Shown piece after piece: positions 17,121 through 25,679 of a DNA stretch of 64,000 bases (positions are counted from its first letter, which is position 1; every line of letters begins with the position of its first letter). The translations under genes and the position numbers were made by a program. The stretch is from the NCBI RefSeq assembly GCF_023822005.2, contig NZ_CP098806.1, positions 4,958,501 through 5,022,500 on the forward strand. Reading direction: 5' to 3'. The notes under the pieces are model-generated. The model made no database searches, was not told the DNA's origin, and saw only the letters and a list, made by a program, of their open reading frames with translations. This DNA comes from Dyadobacter fanqingshengii. GTDB taxonomy: Bacteria > Bacteroidota > Bacteroidia > Cytophagales > Spirosomataceae.

Positions 17121-18131
17121 ATGCGAAGAAAATCTGAATTAAAAAAAGTATCCGGAGCGTTGGTATTCATCTTGACTTTTGGGCTTTTGTTTATGAATCA
17201 GGACGTCCAGGCGCAAAGCAGGGGCATTTTTGTTCCATATTCGACAGCGGGATTTGGGCTCGGAACTTCTAGCTATTTTGGAGATTTCGCACCTTACAGA
17301 AGGCCACTCGCTTCTACTTTCAAGATGATGCGGTGGAGCATAGGAGGGAATTATACACGCCACTTCACGCCACGTCTGGCTGCCAGAGCAAGCTTTATTT
17401 ATGCACGGATCGCGGGTGATGACTACATTATGAACCGCAGCTCGAAGCACGAATCAAACATTTTTTACGCAAGAAACTTACATTTCCGAAACGATCTGAA
17501 AGAGTTTTCTGTGCAAGGGATTTACAAATTGACTCCTGATAACAGGAGCTATGACAGAAGGCCGCAATTCGGAGCCTATTTGTTTGCTGGTATAGCGCTC
17601 ACTGCACACAACCCGAAAGCGCTTGATTCATTGAACGGTGATTGGATTAAATTACAGCCGCTGGGGACTGAGGGTCAGGGAAATGAAGGTTATGCCAAAC
17701 CGTATTCACTGGTACAATTTGCTATCCCGATTGGAATTGGCGTTCGATATAAGATCAATTCTAAGCTGGATATTTCGGCTGAACTGGGTTTCCGCAAGAC
17801 ATTTACGGATTACCTGGACGATGCACACGGAAGCTATGCTGACCCTGCCTTGTTTGCTGATAACCCAACCGCACTTGCCCTAAGTAATAGAACGACCGAA
17901 CGTTTCGCAGCAAGAAAAGGCGCTGACAGAACAGAGGCTTTGAAAAAATTCCTCGTTGTTAATTATAGTCTGGACACCAACGATCCTTTGGCAGCATTAC
18001 CAACCACAGGCTTCGGAGCTCCGGGATCTGACCGCGGAAACAGCCCGAGTTATACGGACAACTATTTATTTGGTATGATCCATATCAACTATATGCTGCC
18101 ATCTCAGATCAAATGTCCTCCATTAAAATAA
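17121..18131 (+). CDS. Outer-membrane beta-barrel protein, PorG/DUF6089-like
   Basis: 336 aa from ATG 17121, with a signal peptide ending near QAQS. The mature part is a series of amphipathic strands ending in aromatic residues. A GVRYKINSKLDISAELGFR segment leads to FTDYLDDAHGSY, a motif typical of DUF6089/PorG-like barrels. PorG is an outer-membrane component of the type IX secretion system in Porphyromonas; many relatives have no known role, so the name here is only by similarity. A second, shorter member of the same group follows after 12 bp. An insertion rich in Asn/Thr/Arg sits between residues 250 and 290. Confidence 0.78.
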   Translation: MRRKSELKKVSGALVFILTFGLLFMNQDVQAQSRGIFVPYSTAGFGLGTSSYFGDFAPYRRPLASTFKMMRWSIGGNYTRHFTPRLAARASFIYARIAGDDYIMNRSSKHESNIFYARNLHFRNDLKEFSVQGIYKLTPDNRSYDRRPQFGAYLFAGIALTAHNPKALDSLNGDWIKLQPLGTEGQGNEGYAKPYSLVQFAIPIGIGVRYKINSKLDISAELGFRKTFTDYLDDAHGSYADPALFADNPTALALSNRTTERFAARKGADRTEALKKFLVVNYSLDTNDPLAALPTTGFGAPGSDRGNSPSYTDNYLFGMIHINYMLPSQIKCPPLK

Positions 18132-18143
18132 ATAAGGCATCCA

Positions 18144-18845
18144 TTGAAGTCTTCTTTGAAATTTATAAATGCTAAATACTTGCTGCTAAATCTGGCGGCA
18201 GGTATTTATTTTTTTGTGGCAACCGGGAATGAGGTCAGGGCCCAGAAAATTGAAATCGGAGCAGGGTTAGGGGGTTTAAATTACAAAGGCGACATTTCAC
18301 CCTCGCTGAGACTCCGGTTTTTCAAACCCGCCGGAAGTGTGTTTTTTCGCTATAACCCAAATCAGGCAGTGTCGCTACGGGCGGAATTGATGGGAGGCAT
18401 TGTTGGTGCCGAAGATAAGCATAGTAAAGATCCATTTCAACAGGCGAGAAATATGTCATTCACTTCCCGCATTTTTGAAGGAAGTGCAGTGGCCGAGTAT
18501 AATTTCCTCAATTTTCAGGAACGCCGCTTTGCCGTTAACTGGAGTCCTTATCTTTTTGGAGGGATTGGTTACGCTACGTTCAATCCGAGCCCTCAGGTTG
18601 GTGCGTACAAAACCAGCACATTTGTGCTTCCTTATGGAGTAGGGATCAAATATCAGGTGCGTCGTCCCTGGAATGTTGGCGTCGAATTCGGGGCCAGAAA
18701 AACATTTACCGATTATCTCGATAATTTGGGCGGCGATCCGGTCACAACAGACAAATTCCAGCAAGGTGATCCGTCATTGAAGGACAATTATTATTATTTA
18801 AGACTTTCTGTTACATACACATTTTATAAAATCGTTTGCCCCTGA
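18144..18845 (+). CDS. Second PorG/DUF6089-like outer-membrane protein
   Basis: A 233-aa protein with a signal peptide (cleavage near VRA/QKIEIG). It opens with GAGLGGLNYKGDIS and has a late GVGIKYQVRRPWNVGVEFGAR followed by FTDYLDNLGGD. This is the same signature as in the preceding gene. It lacks the long insertion of its neighbour and is closer to the size of P. gingivalis PorG. The start is TTG at 18144, since no better start precedes the hydrophobic core. The gene is 12 bp after its paralogue and 4 bp before the DUF2911 gene, so the three are probably cotranscribed. Confidence 0.78.
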   Translation: MKSSLKFINAKYLLLNLAAGIYFFVATGNEVRAQKIEIGAGLGGLNYKGDISPSLRLRFFKPAGSVFFRYNPNQAVSLRAELMGGIVGAEDKHSKDPFQQARNMSFTSRIFEGSAVAEYNFLNFQERRFAVNWSPYLFGGIGYATFNPSPQVGAYKTSTFVLPYGVGIKYQVRRPWNVGVEFGARKTFTDYLDNLGGDPVTTDKFQQGDPSLKDNYYYLRLSVTYTFYKIVCP

Positions 18846-18849
18846 TCCT

Positions 18850-19389
18850 ATGAAAAGAATTCTCCTCATTGTTGCTGTCTTGCTTGTTGTTGGTGTTGCT
18901 GGTTTTTTGGGTATGAGAATGTATACCAAATCTTTCAGTCCTGAGGCGGTCGCCGAAACAACGAATAATGGTGTGAATGTGAAAGTCACATACAGCAGGC
19001 CCGGTAAAAAAGGTCGGTTGCTTTTTGGCAGAGAACAGGATAAGGCGCTATCGCCGTATGGTAAAGTTTGGCGCACAGGCGCTAACGAAGCAACATTAAT
19101 TGAGTTGGGGGAAGGGTTATCGATTGGCGGCAAGCCGGTTAAGGCAGGCACTTACTCACTTTATTCCGTTCCCGGGCAAAGCACGTGGAAAATCATCCTG
19201 AATTCGGAAGTGGGCCAATGGGGCACGGAATATAATGATGGTAAAGATGTGTTGCGTGTAGAAGTGCCCATTCGCATCCGGCCTACGGTGCAGGAATTAT
19301 TTAACATCTACTTTGAAGATATACCGGGCGGTGTAAACATGATTTTGAGCTGGGACCAGACAGAAGCATTAGTCCCCATTACCAAATAA
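18850..19389 (+). CDS. DUF2911 family exported protein
   Basis: A 179-aa protein with one N-terminal membrane anchor or signal (about 4-24). The body matches DUF2911: YGKVWRTGANEAT (about 74-86), AGTYSLYSVPG and WKIILNSEVGQWG. The function of the family is unknown; members are common and often secreted in Bacteroidota. It starts 4 bp after the PorG-like gene, which points to translational coupling. The next gene starts 21 bp later. Confidence 0.85.
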   Translation: MKRILLIVAVLLVVGVAGFLGMRMYTKSFSPEAVAETTNNGVNVKVTYSRPGKKGRLLFGREQDKALSPYGKVWRTGANEATLIELGEGLSIGGKPVKAGTYSLYSVPGQSTWKIILNSEVGQWGTEYNDGKDVLRVEVPIRIRPTVQELFNIYFEDIPGGVNMILSWDQTEALVPITK

Positions 19390-19410
19390 ACCGCTCGCCT
19401 GCGCGCCCCT

Positions 19411-20301
19411 ATGTTTGTTGAAGCTATTGAGAAAGTAGATCAGTATACCCGTCCCATTCACTTTATACTGCGTTATTACACTGGCAGCGACATTGTGCCG
19501 GGCACTGCTACATTGTTTTTTGTTAATGAAAATGGCTTTGCGATCACCTGCCGGCACGTTGCGCAGCAAATTTTGTATGCCAGCTCCATTTACGAGAACT
19601 ATTTGAAATTCAAGAGTGAGCTTAGGAAATTTGAAAAAGACCCTAGTTTTGAAACGCAACGCGGTTTTCTGGAAAACAAATACAGGATCAACGGTGACAA
19701 TCCGATCAGGATACTTTTCAATTTTATCAATTGTGTAACAGCTTACAAAGGCCTGGCCATTCACTTGCATCCGACCCAGGATCTCGCTATCATTCAGTTC
19801 AGGGATTTTGATAGTAAGCAATATCAGGGCTTCGCACGTTTTCTAAAAGATTCCAGGCTTGTCAAGCAGGGAAGATATCTTTGCCGCTTGGGATATCCGT
19901 TTCCGGAATTTACCAATTACCAATACAACAAAAATACAGGCGACATTGAATGGCTTAATACAGGCCGCATTAACACGCCCAGTTTCCCCATTGACGGGAT
20001 CGTCACGCGTCACATTGGCGAAAGCAACGGCGTCGTGGGCATTGAAATGAGCACACCGGGTTTAAGAGGGCAAAGCGGCGGGCCACTTTTTGATAAAAAC
20101 GGCGTTATCTACGGCATGCAAAGCTCGACGCGGCATTTACATTTGGGCTTTGACCAGGTGAACAGGGAAGTGATCACCGAAGGCCATCGGAAGCGCGTTT
20201 CCAATTATCCTTTTCTGAATGTAGGCCAATGCGTTCACGTGGACGTGATTAAGCAATTTTTGCGCGAGAAGAACGTCACTTTTTATGAAGAGGAAGTTTA
20301 G
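19411..20301 (+). CDS. Trypsin-like serine peptidase
   Basis: A 296-aa protein with a chymotrypsin-fold triad: H49 (FAITCRHVAQ), D124 (QDLAIIQ) and S222 in GQSGGPLFD. No signal peptide or PDZ domain is visible, so it may act in the cytoplasm. The insert at about 60-115 between His and Asp is longer than usual. The substrate is unknown. It follows the DUF2911 gene by 21 bp and could share its transcript. Its last 4 bp overlap the convergent HAD gene. Confidence 0.82.
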   Translation: MFVEAIEKVDQYTRPIHFILRYYTGSDIVPGTATLFFVNENGFAITCRHVAQQILYASSIYENYLKFKSELRKFEKDPSFETQRGFLENKYRINGDNPIRILFNFINCVTAYKGLAIHLHPTQDLAIIQFRDFDSKQYQGFARFLKDSRLVKQGRYLCRLGYPFPEFTNYQYNKNTGDIEWLNTGRINTPSFPIDGIVTRHIGESNGVVGIEMSTPGLRGQSGGPLFDKNGVIYGMQSSTRHLHLGFDQVNREVITEGHRKRVSNYPFLNVGQCVHVDVIKQFLREKNVTFYEEEV

Positions 20302-20993
20302 AGGATCAGCATTAACTCTTCCAGCCGCCTGATATCGTAGGTAGGGCTTTCATCAAACTGCAGTCCGGCCGGGTTGTAATAAACTGTGTCTATTCCAAAT
20401 TGCTTGGCGCCCATGATGTCAGCAACCCAGTTATCCCCGATCATAATGCTTTCTGACGGCACAGCCCGCGCCGTTTCCAGTGCATAAGCGAATATTTTAG
20501 GATCCGGCTTTTTTGCATTTGCGGTTTCGAACGTAATGATATTTTCAAAAAAATGACCGATTTCCGAGCTTGCGATTTTTCGGGCCTGGATTTCATTGAA
20601 ACCGTTCGTGATAATATGCATCGAGTAACCCGCGGAGTTAGCGTAGTTCAGCAAATCAAGCGCGCCCTCCAACAAATGTTTTTTATCAGGAAGTGTGCGA
20701 AGGTAGGCTTCACCGATTTCAGTATGGTTGGGAGGCAGGTTTGCACCAAGTTCTTCAAAAACCATCTTAAACCTGTTCTCACGTATATAGGTATGGTGCA
20801 CTTTGCCACGATCAAATGCATCCCAAAGCGCCGTGTTGATTTTCAAAAAAGACTGGATAAACGAGTCCAGAGACGATACGCCGTACTGAATTAAGGTCAG
20901 CGTGTGAAAAATTTCTTCCAGTGATTCCGAAGAATTTCTTTCAAAATCCCAAAGTGTATGGTCCAGATCGAAGAAAAGATGCTTGTATTTCAT
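20298..20993 (-). CDS. HAD-family hydrolase, YjjG-like nucleotidase
   Basis: A 231-aa HAD phosphatase. Motif I is FFDLDHTLWDF (D11 nucleophile region), motif II is IITNGFN, and motif IV is MIGDNWVADIMGAKQFG. The DLDHTLWDF variant and the length fit the YjjG/YfnB group of noncanonical pyrimidine nucleotidases. Substrate assignment rests on family resemblance only. It converges on the peptidase gene with a 4-bp overlap. Confidence 0.85.
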   Translation of the reverse strand: MKYKHLFFDLDHTLWDFERNSSESLEEIFHTLTLIQYGVSSLDSFIQSFLKINTALWDAFDRGKVHHTYIRENRFKMVFEELGANLPPNHTEIGEAYLRTLPDKKHLLEGALDLLNYANSAGYSMHIITNGFNEIQARKIASSEIGHFFENIITFETANAKKPDPKIFAYALETARAVPSESIMIGDNWVADIMGAKQFGIDTVYYNPAGLQFDESPTYDIRRLEELMLIL

Positions 20994-21374
20994 ATCTGGT
21001 AAAAATTCAAATTTTATTAGAAAAGTGAAATTTAATTTTTATTCAGTAAAAATCATAAATAAAAAATTAGAAGTGATCCAAACACCATAACGTTAACGTA
21101 AGTCATTCGATAAGTTCTATTAATTATTGCAATAAGAACACGGTGTATAGTCAGTACACGTATATTCTTCAAATGAGGGGTTTGTTGTTAACAGTTGTTA
21201 ATGAAATTTATTTTACAAAAAAAAGAAACCTAAAGATTTGCAAATTATTTTTCAAATCCATTTCTTTGATATGTATAATTCAAAATACAGAAAAGACAGT
21301 TCATTATTTCACTAAACAGAAAGGAGAAACAATATCGACGAACCGCTCTACGTTAACTAAATCGAATAGTAAAA
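20994..21374. other. AT-rich intergenic region upstream of ECF sigma gene
   Basis: 381 bp without a supported gene. It holds the perfect 12-bp palindrome TTATTGCAATAA (21124-21135) and, just after it, a GTGTA-N7-TACAC inverted repeat (21142-21158). A Shine-Dalgarno-like AAAGGAG lies near 21320, but no start codon is suitably placed. No good TAnnTTTG element is visible. The palindromes could be operators; this is inference. Confidence 0.5.
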
Positions 21375-21974
21375 ATGGAGAAAGTCCAAGTTAGCGACAG
21401 TGAGTTGGTAACCTTGTATATCCGCGGTAATGAGAAGGCATTTGAAAAGCTTGTTCAGCGCCACAAATCAAGAATATACACCACTATTTATCTAATTGTC
21501 AAAGACCAGTATGTAGCCGAAGATTTATTGCAGGATACATTTATTAAGGCCGTTGACACGATAAAAGGTGGTAGATATAATGATGAGGGCAAATTCCTGC
21601 CATGGATTATACGTATCGCACACAATCTCGCCATTGATTATTTCAGACGCGATAAACGCTACCCCAATGTAGTATTTGAAGATGGAAGCAGTGTTTTCAA
21701 TACGCTGGATTTTTCGGAGGATTCCGTTGAGTCAATCCAGATTCGTCAGGAAACACACGAGCAACTGCGGGAGATGATCCAGCGGTTACCTGATGTTCAG
21801 AAGCAAGTCCTGATCATGCGCCACTATGAGGACATGAGTTTTCAGGAGATTGCCGATGCAACAGGAGTGAGCATTAATACGGCATTGGGCAGGATGCGTT
21901 ACGCGTTGATAAACTTGCGTAAGCAATTCAACCAACGTGCCCCACAGTATGACAAAAACTTTTACCTACGATGA
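21375..21974 (+). CDS. ECF-type RNA polymerase sigma factor
   Basis: A 199-aa group IV sigma factor. Region 2 spans about 15-95 (AEDLLQDTFIKA and FLPWIIRIAHNLAIDYFRR). Region 4 spans about 130-185 (LPDVQKQVLIMRHYEDMSFQEIADATG then SINTALGRMRYALINLRK). No long C-terminal extension and no adjacent FecR-type anti-sigma gene are present, unlike TonB-linked ECF sigmas. This form is widespread and constitutive in Bacteroidota. A small gene overlaps its 3' end. Confidence 0.92.
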   Translation: MEKVQVSDSELVTLYIRGNEKAFEKLVQRHKSRIYTTIYLIVKDQYVAEDLLQDTFIKAVDTIKGGRYNDEGKFLPWIIRIAHNLAIDYFRRDKRYPNVVFEDGSSVFNTLDFSEDSVESIQIRQETHEQLREMIQRLPDVQKQVLIMRHYEDMSFQEIADATGVSINTALGRMRYALINLRKQFNQRAPQYDKNFYLR

Positions 21975-22197
21975 TGTTGTAAGGTATTTATATGCCGAGA
22001 CAACAGAGAATGAAAATGACCTGATTGTTGAGGCGCTAGCGCTTGACAATGATTTGATGAGTTTTTATCTGGACTCGCTTGATATTCAGAGCCAGATGGA
22101 CAAAATCGTTCGGATCCCTTCGGATCAGTCGGTTAACAAAGTCTTCAGATATTCTCAACAATTTTCACCAAAAAGACCCACCGCTCTTTCTTGTTAA
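21949..22197 (+). CDS. Small protein coupled to ECF sigma factor
   Basis: 82 aa from ATG 21949 (MTKTFTYDDVVRYLYAE); an in-frame start at 21937 would add four residues. It overlaps the sigma gene's last 26 bp in another frame, so translation is probably coupled. The protein is acidic and helical (ENENDLIVEALALDNDLMSF) without a membrane segment. Short acidic partners directly after this type of sigma gene are common in Bacteroidota; a regulatory role is inference. Its last codons form the left arm of the intrinsic terminator at 22170-22214. Confidence 0.7.
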   Translation: MTKTFTYDDVVRYLYAETTENENDLIVEALALDNDLMSFYLDSLDIQSQMDKIVRIPSDQSVNKVFRYSQQFSPKRPTALSC

Positions 22198-22214
22198 GAG
22201 GTGGGTCTTTTTTT
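22170..22214 (+). terminator. Intrinsic terminator overlapping the coding end
   Basis: A perfect 13-bp stem AAAAAGACCCACC (22170-22182) pairs with 22200-22212 around a 17-nt loop, followed by T's. The left arm and loop encode the last residues of the small sigma-coupled protein, and its stop codon (22195-22197) is in the loop. Confidence 0.88.
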
Positions 22215-22261
22215 GTTCTAATTTGTAACCACCTGTAAAATTTGCAGGCAGGATTTTCCGT

Positions 22262-22924
22262 ATGCTTAGAAAAGACCGATTCAAGTTCTTCCTTGATTAT
22301 TTTACCAATAACTTTCCTGAACCTGAGACCGAGTTGCATTACGGAAGCCCATACGAGTTACTCGTCGCGGTGGCTCTTTCTGCGCAATGCACAGATAAGC
22401 GCGTAAACATGGTTACGCCTGCACTTTTTGAACGTTTTCCCGATCCCGTAGCATTGGCAGCATCCAATGTGGAAGAGGTTTTTACTTATATCCGCTCGAT
22501 TTCCTACCCCAATAACAAAGCAAAACATTTGATAGGGATGGGGAGAATGCTGGTTGAGCAATTCAACTCAGAAGTTCCGGCTTCAATAGAAGACTTGCAA
22601 AAGCTGCCGGGAGTGGGACGTAAAACAGCGAATGTGATTGCTTCTGTTGTTTTCAATCAGCCAGCAATGGCAGTTGATACCCATGTTTTTCGGGTTTCGC
22701 GGCGCATCGGGCTTGTTCCGCTTACCGCAACTACACCGTTGGCCGTCGAGAAAGCACTTTTGAAATACATTCCGAGAAATCTCGTTCATAAAGCACATCA
22801 CTGGCTTATTCTGCATGGCCGTTACATTTGCCTCGCCCGAAACCCTAAATGCATGCAATGCCCCTTATCGCCCAGTTGTAAATATTTTGAAAAGAATGTG
22901 AATGTTCCTCTTTTTCAATCCTGA
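22262..22924 (+). CDS. nth: Endonuclease III (DNA glycosylase/AP lyase)
   Basis: A 220-aa enzyme that removes oxidised pyrimidines and nicks abasic sites. The helix-hairpin-helix LPGVGRKTANV holds the catalytic K121, and the catalytic D139 is in AVDTHVFRVSRR. The [4Fe-4S] cluster cysteines are C190, C197, C200 and C206 with the canonical spacing C-x6-C-x2-C-x5-C. Length and order are normal. The gene is 65 bp after the preceding stop and separated from it by an intrinsic terminator. Confidence 0.96.
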   Translation: MLRKDRFKFFLDYFTNNFPEPETELHYGSPYELLVAVALSAQCTDKRVNMVTPALFERFPDPVALAASNVEEVFTYIRSISYPNNKAKHLIGMGRMLVEQFNSEVPASIEDLQKLPGVGRKTANVIASVVFNQPAMAVDTHVFRVSRRIGLVPLTATTPLAVEKALLKYIPRNLVHKAHHWLILHGRYICLARNPKCMQCPLSPSCKYFEKNVNVPLFQS

Positions 22925-23000
22925 TTACAACCATTTCGGGCTCATACGCATCTCTGTCTAAAATAACAGTTCCCACTAATTTAAAGAAGAAGGAAAAGAA

Positions 23001-23870
23001 ATGAAGCGAATTAATTTATCATTGATCATCGTATTTGCCCTGCTTGTCGGTTTGTCGGGTTGTATGGATTCGGACAATACGGATGACACTGCAAAAGTGA
23101 AAGAGAACGAGGTTGCAATCGAGAACTATCTTAAAACGGACAGCGCAGGTTCGAAAGCCATCAGAGACAGCTCGGGATTATATTATATCACCCGCCTTGC
23201 CAACCCAAGTGGCCAGCTAGCAAGAAGAGGCGATGCAGCAACCATTAAATACACAGGTTATTTGCTCAATGGAACCAAAGTTGTTTCATCCACAGTCGAC
23301 AGCAAAACGACATTTACTTTTCCGGTTGAAGGTTATCAATATTGGGGAGGCATTGAACGAGGCATATTTTTGATGAGAACAGGTGAGAAAACAACATTTT
23401 TCTTGCCTTTCTATCTGGCGTCAGGAAATGTGGATAAAGTGAATATCCCGGCCTATTCACCAATCCGTTTGGAAGTTGAATTCTTAAAAACCCGCACAGA
23501 GCCGCAGCAGATTGATGATTTTATCGCTGCGAAGGGCTATAAACCGGCCAATATTGAAAGAACCGCAGATAACCTCGTTATCATTCGCACGAATACGGTA
23601 ACTGGCGATACTATTCCCGCAGGAAAAGCTGTTAGTGTCAAATACGTTGGCAGGTTACTCGATGACACAAAATTCGATGAGCGGACGAGCACTTTCACCA
23701 CAGGATCGGCTGGAACGATTCCCGGATTTGACCGTGCACTCCGGAAGTTGCGTTTCAAAGAAAAAGCACTTATCATTTTCCCGTCTGCCTTAGGCTATGG
23801 CAAAAGCGGATACAATACTATTTTGCCTTATACGCCTTTGCAGTTCGAGATTGAGGTCATGCAACCATAA
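23001..23870 (+). CDS. Lipoprotein with two FKBP-type prolyl isomerase domains
   Basis: A 289-aa lipoprotein with lipobox VGLSGC (C21). Two FKBP domains follow: one about 75-165 (DAATIKYTGYLLNGTKVVSS) and one about 200-289 (AVSVKYVGRLLDDTKFDE, IPGFDRALRKLRFKEKALIIFPSALGYG). The second has a more complete FKBP pattern; the first is divergent (SSTVDSKTTFTFPVEG). It probably helps fold envelope proteins in the periplasm. GldI in gliding relatives is a single-domain FKBP lipoprotein, but I do not equate the two. An intrinsic terminator follows. Confidence 0.85.
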   Translation: MKRINLSLIIVFALLVGLSGCMDSDNTDDTAKVKENEVAIENYLKTDSAGSKAIRDSSGLYYITRLANPSGQLARRGDAATIKYTGYLLNGTKVVSSTVDSKTTFTFPVEGYQYWGGIERGIFLMRTGEKTTFFLPFYLASGNVDKVNIPAYSPIRLEVEFLKTRTEPQQIDDFIAAKGYKPANIERTADNLVIIRTNTVTGDTIPAGKAVSVKYVGRLLDDTKFDERTSTFTTGSAGTIPGFDRALRKLRFKEKALIIFPSALGYGKSGYNTILPYTPLQFEIEVMQP

Positions 23871-23889
23871 TAATATCAGTTGAATACGG

Positions 23890-23922
23890 AATGTCCGCGA
23901 ATCTACTTCGCGGACATTTTTT
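23890..23922 (+). terminator. Intrinsic terminator after FKBP gene
   Basis: An 11-bp stem AATGTCCGCGA (23890-23900) pairs with 23908-23918 and is followed by T's. It also lies at the 3' end of the convergent aminotransferase gene, whose stop codon is at 23921-23923. Confidence 0.88.
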
Positions 23923-25048
23923 ATGTAAAATGCTCAATAATCGCGTCTCTAACCTGTTCCAAATCCCCCGGTAACAGGCTTGAACCAGAGGGCAAACAAA
24001 TTCCCGTTTGAAACAGTTGCTCAGCCACGGTGCCACCAAAGTAAAGAGCGTCCCTGAAAACGGGCTGTAAGTGCATTGGCTTCCACAAGTGTCTGGATTC
24101 AATGTTCCTGCTTTCTAATTCCGCCATCAGCATTTCTGGCGAAATCCCCGATTGTTGAAAATCAAATGATAAAGCAGTTAGCCAACGATTCGAAAAGCAT
24201 TCGGCCGACTCGTTCTGAAAGCTTAGTCCCGGTAAATTTTGTAATGCTTTTTGATAAAAATCATAGATAGCCCTTCTCTGCGCGATTCGTGTTTTCAAAA
24301 CTTCCATTTGCCCTCTTCCTATTCCTGCGGAAACATTGCTCAGGCCATAATTATAGCCGATTACCGAATGTTCATAATGTGGAGCAGGATCTCTCGCCTG
24401 AGCCGCCAGGAATTTCGCTTTATTGATAACCTCAGAATCAGCGGACCAAAGCACTCCGCCACCCGATGTTGTAATGATCTTGTTCCCATTGAAGGAGAAT
24501 ATGCCAAAAGTGCCGAAAGAGCCTGCTTTTCGACCTCTATATTCCGAACCTAACGCCTCGGCAGCGTCTTCTATCAACGGAATGTCATAGTAATTGCATA
24601 ATGCCAAAATTTCGCCGATACGCGCGGGCATTCCGTACAAATGCACGATAATGATCGCCTTTGGCTTTTTTCCTTTGTTGAAACATTGCTTGATGGCTTG
24701 TTCCAATGCATCCGGACAAATATTCCAGGTGTGCGGTTCGCTATCGACAAAAACGGGAATGCCGCCTTGATAAACGACCGGATTTGCGCTTGCTGCAAAT
24801 GTGAGTGACTGGCAAATCACGACGTCGCCTTTCCCAACACCAAGCATAACAAGCGCAAGGTGTAACGCCGCGGTCCCCGATGACAATGCTGCAACATGTC
24901 CAAAACCGATAAACTCCGCAATCTGCTTTTCAAAAGCGGTCACATTTGTGCCAACGGGCGCTATCCAGTTTGATTCAAAGGCCTGTTGAATGTAAGTCAT
25001 TTCCGTCCCGCCCATATGCGGTGGCGAGAGCCAGATTCTTTTTTCCAT
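23921..25048 (-). CDS. DegT/DnrJ/EryC1 aminotransferase (PglE-like)
   Basis: 375 aa from ATG 25048 (MEKRIWLSPPHMGG), which matches the usual family start; the reading frame is open a further 28 codons upstream. PLP-binding features: SSGTAALHLAL near 57, EDAAEALGS near 160 and the Schiff-base K190 in FSFNGNKIITTSGGG. Family members transaminate 4-keto-6-deoxy nucleotide sugars. The companions, an acetyltransferase and a phosphoglycosyl transferase, suggest synthesis of an acetamido sugar such as a bacillosamine-type residue. The start overlaps the acetyltransferase gene by 74 bp. The 4,6-dehydratase expected for this pathway is not in the window. Confidence 0.9.
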   Translation of the reverse strand: MEKRIWLSPPHMGGTEMTYIQQAFESNWIAPVGTNVTAFEKQIAEFIGFGHVAALSSGTAALHLALVMLGVGKGDVVICQSLTFAASANPVVYQGGIPVFVDSEPHTWNICPDALEQAIKQCFNKGKKPKAIIIVHLYGMPARIGEILALCNYYDIPLIEDAAEALGSEYRGRKAGSFGTFGIFSFNGNKIITTSGGGVLWSADSEVINKAKFLAAQARDPAPHYEHSVIGYNYGLSNVSAGIGRGQMEVLKTRIAQRRAIYDFYQKALQNLPGLSFQNESAECFSNRWLTALSFDFQQSGISPEMLMAELESRNIESRHLWKPMHLQPVFRDALYFGGTVAEQLFQTGICLPSGSSLLPGDLEQVRDAIIEHFT

Positions 25049-25646
25049 AGTGTGTTTGTTTAATGATTCTTGCAGGATTTCCTCGGATAATGGCTCCGTC
25101 GGGAATATTTTTCGTGACGACGCTTCCCGCACCGATCAGGCAATTTTTTCCGATGACAACATTCGGGACGACGACACTTCCTGCGCCGATTAACGTGCAT
25201 TCGCCAACAGTAACATTGCCACAAAGCACAGATCCGGGAGCGATGTGGACAAAATCCGAAATCTTGCATTCATGCTCGACTATTGCGCCGGTGTTAATAA
25301 TGCAATGGTTCCCAATGATCGTATCGGTTTGAATAACAGCGCGATGTAAAATCACATTGCCTGAGCCAAAGTGAGCATTGCGGTTAATCAGGGAGGAATG
25401 ATGAAATACGTTTGCGAAGCGATGACCGATTTTCGCGGCTAGCTGTGCGCGCGAAGCATTGTCGCCTATTGCCAGGATCAATGCTTCATTCATATGCAAA
25501 TCGGGATCATAAGAACCAATAACTGCGATTCCTTCAAATATCCGTTTAGCTGGATCATCATCAAAAATCGCTTTTACAGAAGCGCCTGAATCCATCAGCA
25601 AACTAATAATAATCTTGGCGTGACCGCCTGCACCGTATATGAGCAT
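24975..25646 (-). CDS. NeuD/PglD-like sugar O/N-acetyltransferase
   Basis: A 223-aa protein with an N-terminal Rossmann-like PglD_N domain (MLIYGAGGHAKIIISLL, about 1-80) and a left-handed beta-helix of hexapeptide repeats (about 85-205, with GAIVEHECKISDFVHIAPGSV). H125 in the VEHECKI segment corresponds to the catalytic histidine of PglD (position approximate). It likely transfers acetyl from acetyl-CoA to the amino group made by the neighbouring aminotransferase. The C-terminal 24 codons overlap the start of that gene. It follows the phosphoglycosyl transferase gene by 33 bp. Confidence 0.88.
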   Translation of the reverse strand: MLIYGAGGHAKIIISLLMDSGASVKAIFDDDPAKRIFEGIAVIGSYDPDLHMNEALILAIGDNASRAQLAAKIGHRFANVFHHSSLINRNAHFGSGNVILHRAVIQTDTIIGNHCIINTGAIVEHECKISDFVHIAPGSVLCGNVTVGECTLIGAGSVVVPNVVIGKNCLIGAGSVVTKNIPDGAIIRGNPARIIKQTHYGKKNLALATAYGRDGNDLHSTGL

Positions 25647-25679
25647 AGATTGTAGAAATGTGTGTGAAACATGATGTAC

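Noticed and set aside
21143..21394. 83-aa plus-strand frame before the ECF sigma gene
   Set aside because: Low-complexity AT-rich translation that runs into the sigma gene start in another frame; no homology pattern.
24975..25132. Possible frameshift where acetyltransferase and aminotransferase frames overlap
   Set aside because: Both proteins have complete family features and plausible ends; the overlap can be explained by coupled translation, so no error is needed.
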